From Promethearchaeota archaeon (GTDB lineage: Archaea; Asgardarchaeota; Lokiarchaeia; Sigyniarchaeales; SOKP01): a DNA stretch of 50,108 nt. The stretch spans positions 1 to 50,108 of the forward strand of contig JAEOTA010000010.1 of assembly GCA_016840085.1 (NCBI GenBank), read 5' to 3'. Of the stretch, positions 42,549-50,108 are shown piece after piece. The position numbers and the translations under genes were made by a program. A model generated the notes under the pieces. The model had not been told where the DNA came from and searched no databases. It saw nothing but the letters and a program-made list of their open reading frames with translations. Position 1 is the first letter of the stretch, and every line of letters begins with the position of its first letter.

Positions 42549-42938
42549 TTAGATTAACATTTTATTTAAATCTAAATTTTCAGGGATTTTATTATTACGA
42601 GTTAACCAAGAAACTTCATGTTTTAAATATCTCCATGAAATCTCACACTTTTCTTTTTGATCCTTAACAGCTGTTTCAAACTCCCAAGGGTTGATTATGA
42701 CTAAATCTCCTTTTCTTATCCAGACTCGCTTTTTTATTTTTCCTCGGATTCTTCCAATACGATATTTTCCATCTTCGCAAAATACTCCCATTCTTTCCTG
42801 ACCATATATATCAGTAACTCGAGCAAACATCTCTCCATTTTTTCTATATGGCATTTTAATACGAGTCACTTCGGGAGTCGGAGAAGGTGTATAACTCCTC
42901 CTACCTCGTTTACTTTGTTTCTTTTTCATTTTTGGCAT
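42549..42938 (-). CDS. eif1A: translation initiation factor aIF1A
   Basis: A 129-residue S1/OB-fold initiation factor. The family signatures are present: EMFARVTDIYGQERMGVFCEDGK, RIGRIRGKIKKRVWIRKGD, LVIINPWEF, and a basic N-terminus (MPKMKKKQSKRGRR). I start it at the ATG at 42938, which yields the conserved N-terminus; five upstream codons from 42953 remain possible. No ribosome site precedes either start. It binds the ribosomal A-site region and assists start-codon selection. It sits between the two cold-shock genes, a region that shows duplication scars. Confidence 0.94.
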   Translation of the reverse strand: MPKMKKKQSKRGRRSYTPSPTPEVTRIKMPYRKNGEMFARVTDIYGQERMGVFCEDGKYRIGRIRGKIKKRVWIRKGDLVIINPWEFETAVKDQKEKCEISWRYLKHEVSWLTRNNKIPENLDLNKMLI

Positions 42939-43202
42939 AATAGATTTACACATACTATTATTTTATTAATTATAACATTCCGATTTCCCAATAATATCTG
43001 ATATTAAAGTTCAAATATTTAATGTTTAAAAATGTAAATCGGAGAAACGTTTCGAATAAGAAATATTAATTTTTTGAATCTATAATATAAATTTGAAATC
43101 AAATTTGAAACATTTGTTAATAATTTAAAAAGAAAAAGATTATGTGCTTATTTAGTTTTTGTTTTTTAAGATTAATTAAAAAAAATTAAAAATTTAACTT
43201 AA

Positions 43203-43259
43203 TTAATGATCTTCTTTCAATTTTTCATAGAAATCCAGTGACTTAGGATTTCTTAGAAT
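43203..43259 (-). pseudogene. C-terminal fragment of an acetoacetyl-CoA synthetase
   Basis: Minus-strand codons reading ILRNPKSLDFYEKLKEDH and a stop match the intact synthetase's end (LRNPESLDFYENIKDELK, at 46238): 11 of 15 residues from LRNP are identical. The surrounding DNA matches too (TTTTCATAGAAATC against the 46256 region). The rest of the gene is gone. The stretch 42954-43476 is otherwise AT-rich spacer with no other gene. Confidence 0.6.
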
Positions 43260-43476
43260 AGTTATGGGGCAGTAATAATGATGAATGCTTCTTTAAAAAA
43301 ATATGTTTAAATTATTCATTCAGATCTTTTTAAGAATTAAAAAGAGAAAATCTTTTTCAAGTAATTTCATTCTGTGAAAACTAAAAAACTAAAACTTTAT
43401 TATTTCTAAATGGTTATTATTAAAATGTCTTTCTTCAAGAAAGATGTATTTCAAAATCGAAAATTTGGTTTTAAAA

Positions 43477-43725
43477 GTGGTAAAAGGAACAGTAAAATGG
43501 TTTAATAGCCGAAAAGGCTATGGATTTATAAATTCTGAAGAGGGGGGCGATATATTTGTGCATTACAGTGCTCTAAGTGGGCGTGATGATGAATATGTAA
43601 CTCTCCATGAAAACGATAAAGTTGAATTTGATGTTGTTGAGGGTCAAAAAGGACCACAAGCGAATAATGTTGTCGTTACCGAAAAAGCCCCAAGATCTGA
43701 ATATAGCCGAGGTTATCGCATTTAA
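43477..43725 (+). CDS. cold-shock-domain protein (copy 2)
   Basis: An 82-residue cold-shock protein starting at a GTG ([10 protein letters not shown]). Its 5' half is nearly identical in DNA to copy 1, starting from TTGGTTTT 12 bases before the GTG and running through TCTGAAGA. An ATG 33 bases upstream (43444) keeps the frame open and would add an 11-residue tail; copy 1 has no comparable start, so I prefer the GTG. RNP motifs KGYGFI and DIFVHYSAL are intact. Its stop is 1 base from the stop of the LRR gene on the opposite strand, so the 3' element lies in antisense coding sequence. Confidence 0.9.
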   Translation: MVKGTVKWFNSRKGYGFINSEEGGDIFVHYSALSGRDDEYVTLHENDKVEFDVVEGQKGPQANNVVVTEKAPRSEYSRGYRI

Positions 43726-43726
43726 T

Positions 43727-45307
43727 CTAAACCAGGTTTATAAATCTTACAAAAGAACAAATCAAAATAAGTAGTAAATAATATCTAGTAAAATAATTTT
43801 TACATTTGTTATCGAACCTTATCTTTTTATTTTTTTTATTAATAAAGTTTACTATAGTTTGCTTCCAGACATTTATTCCTTGAGATTCTAAACGGTTAAT
43901 GATTTTCTCAATTTCCCTATTCTTCTCATGAACGATCATGGTATTTACAATATATAAATCCGTGAGAGATTGAAGATCTAATAATGAATCTGGAAGTTCT
44001 TTTATCGGATTATTATTTAACCATAGTATCTTTAATGATTTTAAATAACCGATATTTTCAGGCATAAACTTAATTTTATTATTACTCAAATCTAAAATTT
44101 CGAGATTTTTAAATTCAGAGTCAAAATTGGGAAATTCTTCCAAATGGTTGAAGCTTAATCCTAAGACTCTTAACGAATCCATTTCATCCATGTTTTTAGG
44201 TAAACTTCTTAATTGGTTTCCCCATATTGATAGGATTTCTAATTTTTTTAATCTAGAGATTGATTCAGGCAAAACTTGAATGAGGTTATGGTTTAGATGC
44301 AATTCTCTAAGGTTGATTAAGTATCCAATCTCATTTGGTAGAGTAATTATATGATTATCACTAAGATTTATTTTTTTTAGAGATTTTAAATTTCCTATTG
44401 ATTCTGGAAAGGATTTTATTCTATTTTCAGTCAAGTAGAGTTCTTGTAAGTTTTCAAAATTTCCTATCGAAAAAGGTAATATTTTTAATCCGCATCGATT
44501 AAAACTTAGGGCAGTAATTCTATTTTTTTCGTTTGAGAAACCTATATGAGTGTCCTTAGTAATAATACCCGTAGGTTTTAAACTATTGATTAAAAATATT
44601 TTCGAATGAATCAAATTCTCCTTGATGATGCCTAATACCGCATCAATTTCAATATCATCAAGAATAGAACTTTGTTTCTTCTTAAATTTCGTTTCTATTT
44701 GCTCAAAGAGTATTTCCATTAATAGTTCAATTTCCTCATTATTAAAGTATTCAAGATAATTTTCTCGAATTAAATATTGAGCAACATTGGTATGAACATT
44801 TATAAGTCTTTCAGCAATTTCGTCTTTAAAAACTCGTCTTGCTTTAGGATCTCCCACATCAGTCAATTTTTTGAGAAGTGGAAAGGCCAAATTACTATGG
44901 AGTAAACTTGTATCATATAGATTTTCAGACCAGGATTCTAAATTAGAACAATGCCCCCAGAATTCAATTTCAGGTATTAATTGATTATAATTCATATTAG
45001 TTTCTAAGGAGTGATCGAGTTTTTCACTGACATCATCGATCGACATGAAATCATCGAAATCCTCTAAATTATCTTTTGGAATCTCAATCAACAAATATTT
45101 ACATTGTAGAAATTTTTCATCCTTAACATAAATTACTGTTTTGCCTTTTTCAAGTTTTAATGTTATGAACTCATTTACCTTATACTCAGTTTCTTCTTTT
45201 TCTGTCGGTTTAATATCTTCAACTGAGTATTTGATTTTTGTTCCACACTTGCGACAGTAATTGTAAGTAGTTTTATTCCTTGTTCCACATTTAGGGCAAA
45301 AAAGCAT
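43727..45307 (-). CDS. zinc-ribbon plus leucine-rich-repeat protein
   Basis: A 526-residue protein. Residues 3-24 are a zinc ribbon (FCPKCGTRN, then NYCRKCGTKI: two CxxC pairs). Residues about 30-245 have no recognised domain. Residues about 265-455 are eight or so leucine-rich repeats of the bacterial/ROCO-like type (LQELYLTENRIKSFPESIG, then LRELHLNHNLIQVLPESI). The final ~35 residues are encoded antisense to the csp copy-2 3' element (RFDNKCKN, ending FVRFINLV) and look like a late extension. LRRs bind proteins; no catalytic domain is visible. Confidence 0.85.
   Translation of the reverse strand: MLFCPKCGTRNKTTYNYCRKCGTKIKYSVEDIKPTEKEETEYKVNEFITLKLEKGKTVIYVKDEKFLQCKYLLIEIPKDNLEDFDDFMSIDDVSEKLDHSLETNMNYNQLIPEIEFWGHCSNLESWSENLYDTSLLHSNLAFPLLKKLTDVGDPKARRVFKDEIAERLINVHTNVAQYLIRENYLEYFNNEEIELLMEILFEQIETKFKKKQSSILDDIEIDAVLGIIKENLIHSKIFLINSLKPTGIITKDTHIGFSNEKNRITALSFNRCGLKILPFSIGNFENLQELYLTENRIKSFPESIGNLKSLKKINLSDNHIITLPNEIGYLINLRELHLNHNLIQVLPESISRLKKLEILSIWGNQLRSLPKNMDEMDSLRVLGLSFNHLEEFPNFDSEFKNLEILDLSNNKIKFMPENIGYLKSLKILWLNNNPIKELPDSLLDLQSLTDLYIVNTMIVHEKNREIEKIINRLESQGINVWKQTIVNFINKKNKKIRFDNKCKNYFTRYYLLLILICSFVRFINLV
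43767..43828 (+). repeat. conserved csp 3' element (copy 2)
   Basis: The hairpin GTAAAA-TAAT-TTTTAC (43788-43803) and the 23-base motif at 43806-43828, identical to copy 1, again follow the csp gene. Here the element lies inside the 3' end of the minus-strand LRR gene. The hairpin stem is kept while the loop differs (TAAT instead of TCTC). Confidence 0.65.
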
Positions 45308-45557
45308 TTTTCTTAATAAAAGCTATATTAAAAGCATGGTTCTTTTAGTTTATAAAAAACTAAGCTTATTTATAATTATTCTCTTACATATATTACTAAT
45401 AGAACTAAAAATAAAATTATTTCAAAGCTTTTTTCTTCTGAATATTTTATTATAAAATCTAATTCTTTTTGCTGTTTGAGATAACTATTTTGTTTAGAAG
45501 AAAAATATTAATATGTGTATTCACATAAATTCACATAGAACAAAAAAATTTAGAAAA

Positions 45558-45782
45558 ATGGCTAATATAACCTTATCAATCCCAGAAGATTTAAAAAAAG
45601 AGATGGAAGGATTCCCTGAAATTAATTGGTCAGAAGTCGCTCGAACATCTATTAAGCAAAAAATAGCTCATCTTAAATTCTTAAAAGGATTTCGTATGGA
45701 TAGTGAAATTACTCCTGCAAATGCCTTAAAGTTAGGAAAAGAAGTAAGTAAATTGTTAGGTGAGCGTTATATGAAGGAATAA
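45558..45782 (+). CDS. VapB-like antitoxin
   Basis: A 74-residue protein starting MANITLSIPEDLKKEMEGF, with a ribbon-helix-helix N-terminal pattern, typical of VapB-type antitoxins that bind DNA and the cognate PIN toxin. I start it at the ATG at 45558 because an upstream in-frame ATG (45513) adds a basic 15-residue tail not seen in the family. It is followed 2 bases later by the PIN gene, the usual order in archaeal vapBC operons. Confidence 0.8.
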   Translation: MANITLSIPEDLKKEMEGFPEINWSEVARTSIKQKIAHLKFLKGFRMDSEITPANALKLGKEVSKLLGERYMKE

Positions 45783-45784
45783 CA

Positions 45785-46210
45785 TTGAAACTGGTAATTG
45801 ATGCTAATATTTTATTTGCAGCTTTAATTAAGGGAAGTTTAACTGCTGATTTAATTATTAGTGATGAGCTACAACTTTATGCACCAGAATTTTTATTAGA
45901 GGAATTTTCCAAATATCAAAACCGAATCATTGAAAAAACTCATAGATCAAAAGAAAACTTTGAAACTTTTTTGCAAGTATTAAAAGAATATATTGCTTTT
46001 ATCCCTCAGAAAAATATTACGCCCTTTCTTGAAAAAGCGAATGTATTTTCGCCAGATCCTAAAGATTCAGTTTACCTAGCCTTAGCCTTAGTACTCAAAT
46101 CTGCAGTCTGGTCGAATGACAAAAAACTAAAAGAAGAACAAAATCATGTGAAAGTTCTATCAACAGAGGACCTAATTAAAATAACTAGTATATTAAAAAA
46201 AAATAAGTAA
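45785..46210 (+). CDS. PIN-domain ribonuclease (VapC-like toxin)
   Basis: A 141-residue PIN-domain protein with acidic active-site residues in the usual places: Asp6 (LVIDANIL), a Glu in FLLEEFSKY, Asp in SPDPKDSVYLALAL, and Asp in WSNDKKL. Together these form the metal-binding site of PIN nucleases that cut RNA. Translation starts at a TTG 2 bases after the antitoxin stop. It is a conventional vapBC pair, and its target RNA is not predictable from sequence. Confidence 0.88.
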   Translation: MKLVIDANILFAALIKGSLTADLIISDELQLYAPEFLLEEFSKYQNRIIEKTHRSKENFETFLQVLKEYIAFIPQKNITPFLEKANVFSPDPKDSVYLALALVLKSAVWSNDKKLKEEQNHVKVLSTEDLIKITSILKKNK

Positions 46211-46237
46211 TAAGAAGAAAGAAAATAATATTATTTG

Positions 46238-48226
46238 TTATTTTAGCTCATCCTTAATATTTTCATAGAAATCAAGTGATTCGGGATTTCTCAATGCTCC
46301 TCTATTTGCTATAACAATACCATGGATGATTTTTGTGACAGCTATTTCCACTTTTTTATTAGAAAAGGTATAAGGAATCCCATCTGGAGGAGCTTGCAGA
46401 ATCAATTTAGGTACATGTCTTGGAGATGTTTTTTCTCGTAAAGTTTTTCTAATTTTTTCTTTTAAATCGTCATTAAATTCATAATCCTCGTTTAACAATA
46501 CAAACATTACAACGCGGATATCACCATTGATCTTTTGTCCTATAACAAGGCTGTCTGCGATTTCAGGTAATTGTTCAACTACATTATAAATTTCCGCGGT
46601 ACCAATTCTGACTCCAGAAGGTTTTAAAACAGCATCAGATCGCCCCCAGAAAGTAATTCCGCCTGTATCACTATGAATTACAATATAATCTCCATGCCTC
46701 CATACATTCTTTCCTAGATCTTTGAAATGATCAAAATATGCTACTTTATATTTTGACATATTCTCATCATCTTCCCAAAAGTAAATGGGCATTGAGGGAG
46801 AGGGAGTCTCACATACAAGTTCAGCTTGTTCATCAAGAATAGGCTCAGCATTATCATTATACGATTGCACCTTCATTCCTAAAGATTTACCTTGGAGTTC
46901 ACCAGAATATACAGGTTGTATTGGTAAAGCACATGCAAAACAACCATTAATATCTGTTCCTCCACTTATTGAATTGAAATAGAGATCTTTTTTTATTTCT
47001 CTATATACATATTCAAATCCTTCGGGTGAAAGTGTGGATGCTGTTTGAGAGATTTCTCGAAGTGAGCTTAAATTATATTTTTCAGTAGGTTTAGCACCTA
47101 TACCCATTAGATGATGGATATATGATGCACTCGTCCCAAATATTGAGATTTTATATTTTTCCATTAGTTCAAACATACGCAGGGGATCAGGATAAAGTGG
47201 GTTCCCATCATAAAGAAATATAGTTGCTCCAACAGCTAAAGAGCTGATTAACCAATTCCACATCATCCATGAGGGAGCAGTTATATAATTTATTACATCT
47301 GAACGTTTAAGATCGGTTGATAAAATTAGTTCTTTTAAGTGATTTATTAAGACCCCACCTGCTCCTTGAGCCATACATTTTGGTTTTCCTGTAGTACCTG
47401 ATGAAAACATAATATAAACAGGATGTTCAAAAGGTAATTGCTCAAAGTGAAGTTCTATCTCTTCTTCTTTTGATAGAAAATCATCCCAGTGAACAGCATT
47501 TGGAATGCTACTAATATCTGGTTTTCCATCAGAAACATATGAAACAACGATTACTTTTTCAATTGATGGAATAGCGTCAACAACTTCTTTAATATTAGTA
47601 ATAGTCTCAAAAACTTTATCTCTATAATAATATCCATCAACAGTGAACAAGATTTTTGGTTCAATCTGCCCAAATCGATCTATTACTGCACTTGCCTGTA
47701 ATTCTGCTCCACAAGATGCCCAAATAGCACCAATCGCTGTGGCGGCTAACATGGCTATGGGTGTTTCGATCAAATTTGGGATGTATGATACAACTCTATC
47801 ACCAACTTTAACTCCTATTTCACGAAGAGATTTCGCTAGCCGGGCAACTTCTTTATATAAATTTGCGTAAGAAATTAATTCTGTTTTTTTAGTTTCACCT
47901 TGGAATATAAATGCGAATTGGTCATCCTTATATTTTAAAAGATTTTCAGCAAAGTTAAGTTTAGCTCCAGGAAACCATTTTGTACCGGGAAATACATTTA
48001 AATCATCAACCACTTTATCATAGTTCTGTGAAGCAATAATACCTCCAAAATCCCACATTGCTGCCCAGAAATCCTCAATATTATCAGTTGACCATTGATA
48101 TAATTCTTTTGCTCCATTAATTTTCTTTCTATATTTTTTATTAATTAAATCAATAAAATGCGTGACTTCTGCATTTTTTATCCATTTTTTTGAAGGTTCC
48201 CAGAGTTTTTTTCGCTCATTGCTCAT
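46238..48226 (-). CDS. acsA: acetoacetyl-CoA synthetase
   Basis: A 662-residue acyl-adenylate-forming enzyme that activates acetoacetate (or a similar acid) with ATP and CoA. AMP-binding motifs: YIMFSSGTTGKPKCM (P-loop-like A3), WRHGDYIVI (A7-like), and NKKVEIAV (catalytic Lys). The N-terminal WxP-xxKWIKNAEVTHF and DFWAAMWDFGGI segments match acetoacetate-CoA ligases. The start is the ATG at 48226, with a GTG four codons upstream (48238) also in frame. It may feed acetoacetyl-CoA to the thiolase/DUF35 genes. A C-terminal fragment of a second copy lies at 43203-43259. Confidence 0.9.
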   Translation of the reverse strand: MSNERKKLWEPSKKWIKNAEVTHFIDLINKKYRKKINGAKELYQWSTDNIEDFWAAMWDFGGIIASQNYDKVVDDLNVFPGTKWFPGAKLNFAENLLKYKDDQFAFIFQGETKKTELISYANLYKEVARLAKSLREIGVKVGDRVVSYIPNLIETPIAMLAATAIGAIWASCGAELQASAVIDRFGQIEPKILFTVDGYYYRDKVFETITNIKEVVDAIPSIEKVIVVSYVSDGKPDISSIPNAVHWDDFLSKEEEIELHFEQLPFEHPVYIMFSSGTTGKPKCMAQGAGGVLINHLKELILSTDLKRSDVINYITAPSWMMWNWLISSLAVGATIFLYDGNPLYPDPLRMFELMEKYKISIFGTSASYIHHLMGIGAKPTEKYNLSSLREISQTASTLSPEGFEYVYREIKKDLYFNSISGGTDINGCFACALPIQPVYSGELQGKSLGMKVQSYNDNAEPILDEQAELVCETPSPSMPIYFWEDDENMSKYKVAYFDHFKDLGKNVWRHGDYIVIHSDTGGITFWGRSDAVLKPSGVRIGTAEIYNVVEQLPEIADSLVIGQKINGDIRVVMFVLLNEDYEFNDDLKEKIRKTLREKTSPRHVPKLILQAPPDGIPYTFSNKKVEIAVTKIIHGIVIANRGALRNPESLDFYENIKDELK

Positions 48227-48391
48227 GATAAAAATCACATTATTAGGAATTTATTATTAAGAATACTCATTATTGAAATATTAAATATTTTAATTTTACT
48301 AAGCATTTTTTATTAAACTTTTCTTTTAAATCAAATCAGATCTTTTTAATGATTCTACTTAAAATCCTTTTTAGGAGCTTAATATAACAAA

Positions 48392-49888
48392 TCATAAATT
48401 AGTACTCAGTTCAAATCTCTTTTTAAATTCTACATATTCACATACTTTTGCTAAAGCATTTACAGGTCTATCCCATAATTTGAATAGTATTGCTCCATTT
48501 TTTCTTAATCTTTTGGACCAAGGACTTGTAAATCTCATGGGATTAATATATAATATTGGTATCGAATATTTTTTTGAATTCTCTAAAGTTGGTTTTAATA
48601 ATGTATTTGCTAAACCATCCATAACTTCATCTGGTTGATGTGTAAAATCAGCATTTTCAGCAATTTTAGCATTTTGAAGATAATCATCCATAACATCTTG
48701 AAATCCAACAACACCGTATTGAATTATAGCATCAATCTCACCAGATTTCATTAAAATTTCAGGTAAGTTAATATAAAAATAAGATAAATTTGTATCAAAA
48801 GCACAATCTACAGGGTTCTTATAACTTGCATTTGTTGGAAGGATTTCTTTTAATTGTCTTTGGAGTGTATCCGAGAATTCTGGTACCTTTAAACCTTTTC
48901 TTTCCGCATTATTAGCGACCATTGCTCCAGGACCTCCCGAATTTGTAATAATCCCTAATCTCTTCCCTTTTGGTAATATTCCTCTCGATAATATCAAAGC
49001 GATATCTAAAAACTCTTGAACATAATCTGTTTTTATCATTCCCGTTTCTTTAAAAACTGCCTCATAAATTTTAGCATCACCAGCTAATGATCCTGTGTGA
49101 CTTTTGAGAGCACGATTTCCTGCTTCAGAACCACCAACATATATTATTATGATAGGCTTTTTAGGAGTGATTTCTTTTGCTAATTCAAGAAACTTTTTAC
49201 CACGTTTCAATTCTTCTACATACAAACCAATAACTTTAGTATCATCATCATCTTTATAATATTCCAAACAATCTACCACATCAATATTTGCTTCATTTCC
49301 AACAGAAATCGATTTACTTAAACCTAAATCTAAATTTTCAGAGTCAAACCAGATATGACTTGAAAGCGTTCCACTTTGAGAAGCAATAGAGAAATTCCCC
49401 TTTTTTAAAATCTCCCATATCGCAATATTGAATGCTTTATTTTCTTCTCTTAAACCATACCAGTTATTGAAGATGCCCAAACAGTTTGGTCCTATGAATC
49501 TAATTCCGTAATGGTTAGCTATCTCTTTGATTTCTTCAGTGAGGGTATTTTTTCGATCCCCTACTAATTCTCTGAAACCTCCAGAAATAACAATTATCTT
49601 CTTTACGCCTTTTTCACCACATTCTCTAAAGATTTGAGGAATAATTTTAGCGGAGAGTACAGTAATTACGAGATCAGGTATTTCAGGAATATTCGTAATG
49701 TTTTTGTATGCCTTATATCCCATAACAGATTCTAATGTTAAGTGTATTGGATAAATTCCCCCATCAAATCCAGATTTAATTAAATTCATAATCTGAATGG
49801 CTGCTAATGAATTACCTTTATTATTAGCACCATAGAATGCTACACTCTGTGGATTTAAGAATTCATGTAAAAAATGTTGTTTACTCAT
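48392..49888 (-). CDS. acdA: ADP-forming acyl-CoA synthetase, alpha subunit
   Basis: A 498-residue NDP-forming acyl-CoA synthetase subunit, succinyl-CoA-synthetase-like. Seen: the N-terminal CoA-binding Rossmann segment (NPQSVAFYGANNKGN), FIGPNCLGI, ASQSGTLSS, and the phospho-His motif ALKSHTGSLAGD. It makes ATP from ADP and an acyl-CoA in a reversible reaction, or activates acids. The ATP-grasp beta subunit is not in this gene; it may be the neighbouring gene beyond the right edge or elsewhere. The start ATG at 49888 has an AGTGAGAGGA-type ribosome site. Confidence 0.9.
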   Translation of the reverse strand: MSKQHFLHEFLNPQSVAFYGANNKGNSLAAIQIMNLIKSGFDGGIYPIHLTLESVMGYKAYKNITNIPEIPDLVITVLSAKIIPQIFRECGEKGVKKIIVISGGFRELVGDRKNTLTEEIKEIANHYGIRFIGPNCLGIFNNWYGLREENKAFNIAIWEILKKGNFSIASQSGTLSSHIWFDSENLDLGLSKSISVGNEANIDVVDCLEYYKDDDDTKVIGLYVEELKRGKKFLELAKEITPKKPIIIIYVGGSEAGNRALKSHTGSLAGDAKIYEAVFKETGMIKTDYVQEFLDIALILSRGILPKGKRLGIITNSGGPGAMVANNAERKGLKVPEFSDTLQRQLKEILPTNASYKNPVDCAFDTNLSYFYINLPEILMKSGEIDAIIQYGVVGFQDVMDDYLQNAKIAENADFTHQPDEVMDGLANTLLKPTLENSKKYSIPILYINPMRFTSPWSKRLRKNGAILFKLWDRPVNALAKVCEYVEFKKRFELSTNL

Positions 49889-50048
49889 ATCCTCTCACTT
49901 GATTTAAAGAATATTACATGTTTTTAAAACCTAAATTTTACTTAAATCTAAAATAAAATGATGTAAAAAAAAGTATAAGATTAGAATTGAGTAAATTTTA
50001 ACTTTAAATCTTTTTATTTTTTTCTATTTATTTACTTGATTTTTCGAG

Positions 50049-50108
50049 CTAGAATAATAATCCATAACGATTTTTAATTCGTCGGCGTAATACTTCCTCT
50101 GAATTGAA
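50049..50108 (-). CDS. possible C-terminus of a gene cut by the right edge
   Basis: On the minus strand the last 60 bases read as 19 codons plus a TAG (ending RRRIKNRYGLLF) with no interruption, and the base composition is less AT-rich than the adjacent spacer. It may be the end of a gene whose start lies outside the window. The product cannot be identified from so little, and a chance open frame is possible. Confidence 0.25.
   Translation of the reverse strand, partial: FNSEEVLRRRIKNRYGLLF

Noticed and set aside
43428..43444. TCTTTCTT-C-AAGAAAGA palindrome just before the upstream ATG of csp copy 2, as a possible cold RNA switch
   Set aside because: It is a simple CT/AG run, not shared with csp copy 1, and the preferred GTG start lies outside it.
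45558..46210. Possible novel system of antitoxin and PIN gene
   Set aside because: The pair fits ordinary VapB/VapC by size, order and motifs; only the TTG start is unusual.
1..50108. CRISPR arrays, tRNA or rRNA genes
   Set aside because: I saw no regularly spaced direct repeats, no cloverleaf with a typical T-loop, and no rRNA-like sequence. Short RNAs cannot be excluded by eye.

Overview
The window is AT-rich archaeal DNA that most likely comes from an Asgard (Promethearchaeota, Lokiarchaeia-like) genome. The evidence is an archaeal-type leucyl-tRNA synthetase and aIF1A, three Ras/Rab-type small GTPases (one fused to an N-terminal roadblock/longin-like domain), a TPR protein ending in a longin-like domain, an RWD-like plus JAMM fusion reminiscent of deubiquitinases, LRR and HEAT-repeat proteins, and PAS-rich histidine kinases. 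Lineage is inferred from gene content only.

Layout. 1-3949 (minus): 2-oxoacid:ferredoxin oxidoreductase subunits (gamma, ferredoxin-like delta, alpha cut by the left edge) downstream of a methylmalonyl-CoA mutase catalytic subunit. 4572-9144: a PAS histidine kinase, a DUF35 protein and a TPR/longin-like protein. 9285-19340: the unusual region, described below. 19349-23334: M3 oligoendopeptidase, a HEPN/MNT pair, and the RWD-JAMM protein. 23424-29846: thiolase-fold protein lacking the usual Cys, a membrane-anchored B12-radical SAM protein, the etfB-etfA pair, acyl-CoA dehydrogenase and a thiolase remnant. 29981-35174: radical SAM protein, roadblock/longin-GTPase fusion, leuS. 35175-41639: a palindrome-rich spacer, a second PAS kinase, DUF3303 and HEAT proteins, class-III aminotransferase, M23-like protein. 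41994-46210: two cold-shock genes with a conserved 3' element, aIF1A, a zinc-ribbon LRR protein, a PIN toxin-antitoxin pair. 46238-50108: acetoacetyl-CoA synthetase, ADP-forming acyl-CoA synthetase alpha subunit, and possibly the end of another gene.

Metabolically the genes fit acyl-CoA metabolism coupled to ferredoxin and ETF: acyl-CoA activation (acetoacetyl-CoA and ADP-forming synthetases), dehydrogenation (acyl-CoA dehydrogenase plus ETF), C-C bond chemistry (thiolase-fold/DUF35), the methylmalonyl-CoA branch, and 2-oxoacid oxidation.

The most interesting part is 9.3-19.3 kb. The same module appears twice: a small GTPase and a cluster of tiny peptide genes on the minus strand, and, diverging from the peptides, a ~635-aa regulator with two winged-helix domains followed by TPRs. 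Six small peptides (two, of 27 and 30 aa, below usual ORF cut-offs) fall into families with conserved C-termini. Three peptide promoters share a TATA box with an inverted-repeat box at fixed spacing, and the two GTPase promoters resemble each other. A B12-binding radical SAM protein with a SPASM-like Cys-rich C-terminus lies downstream with a seventh small ORF. I propose an undescribed archaeal peptide system, either RRNPP-like peptide sensing or RiPP-type modified peptides, coupled to GTPases. The layout and motifs are read from the sequence; the function is inference.
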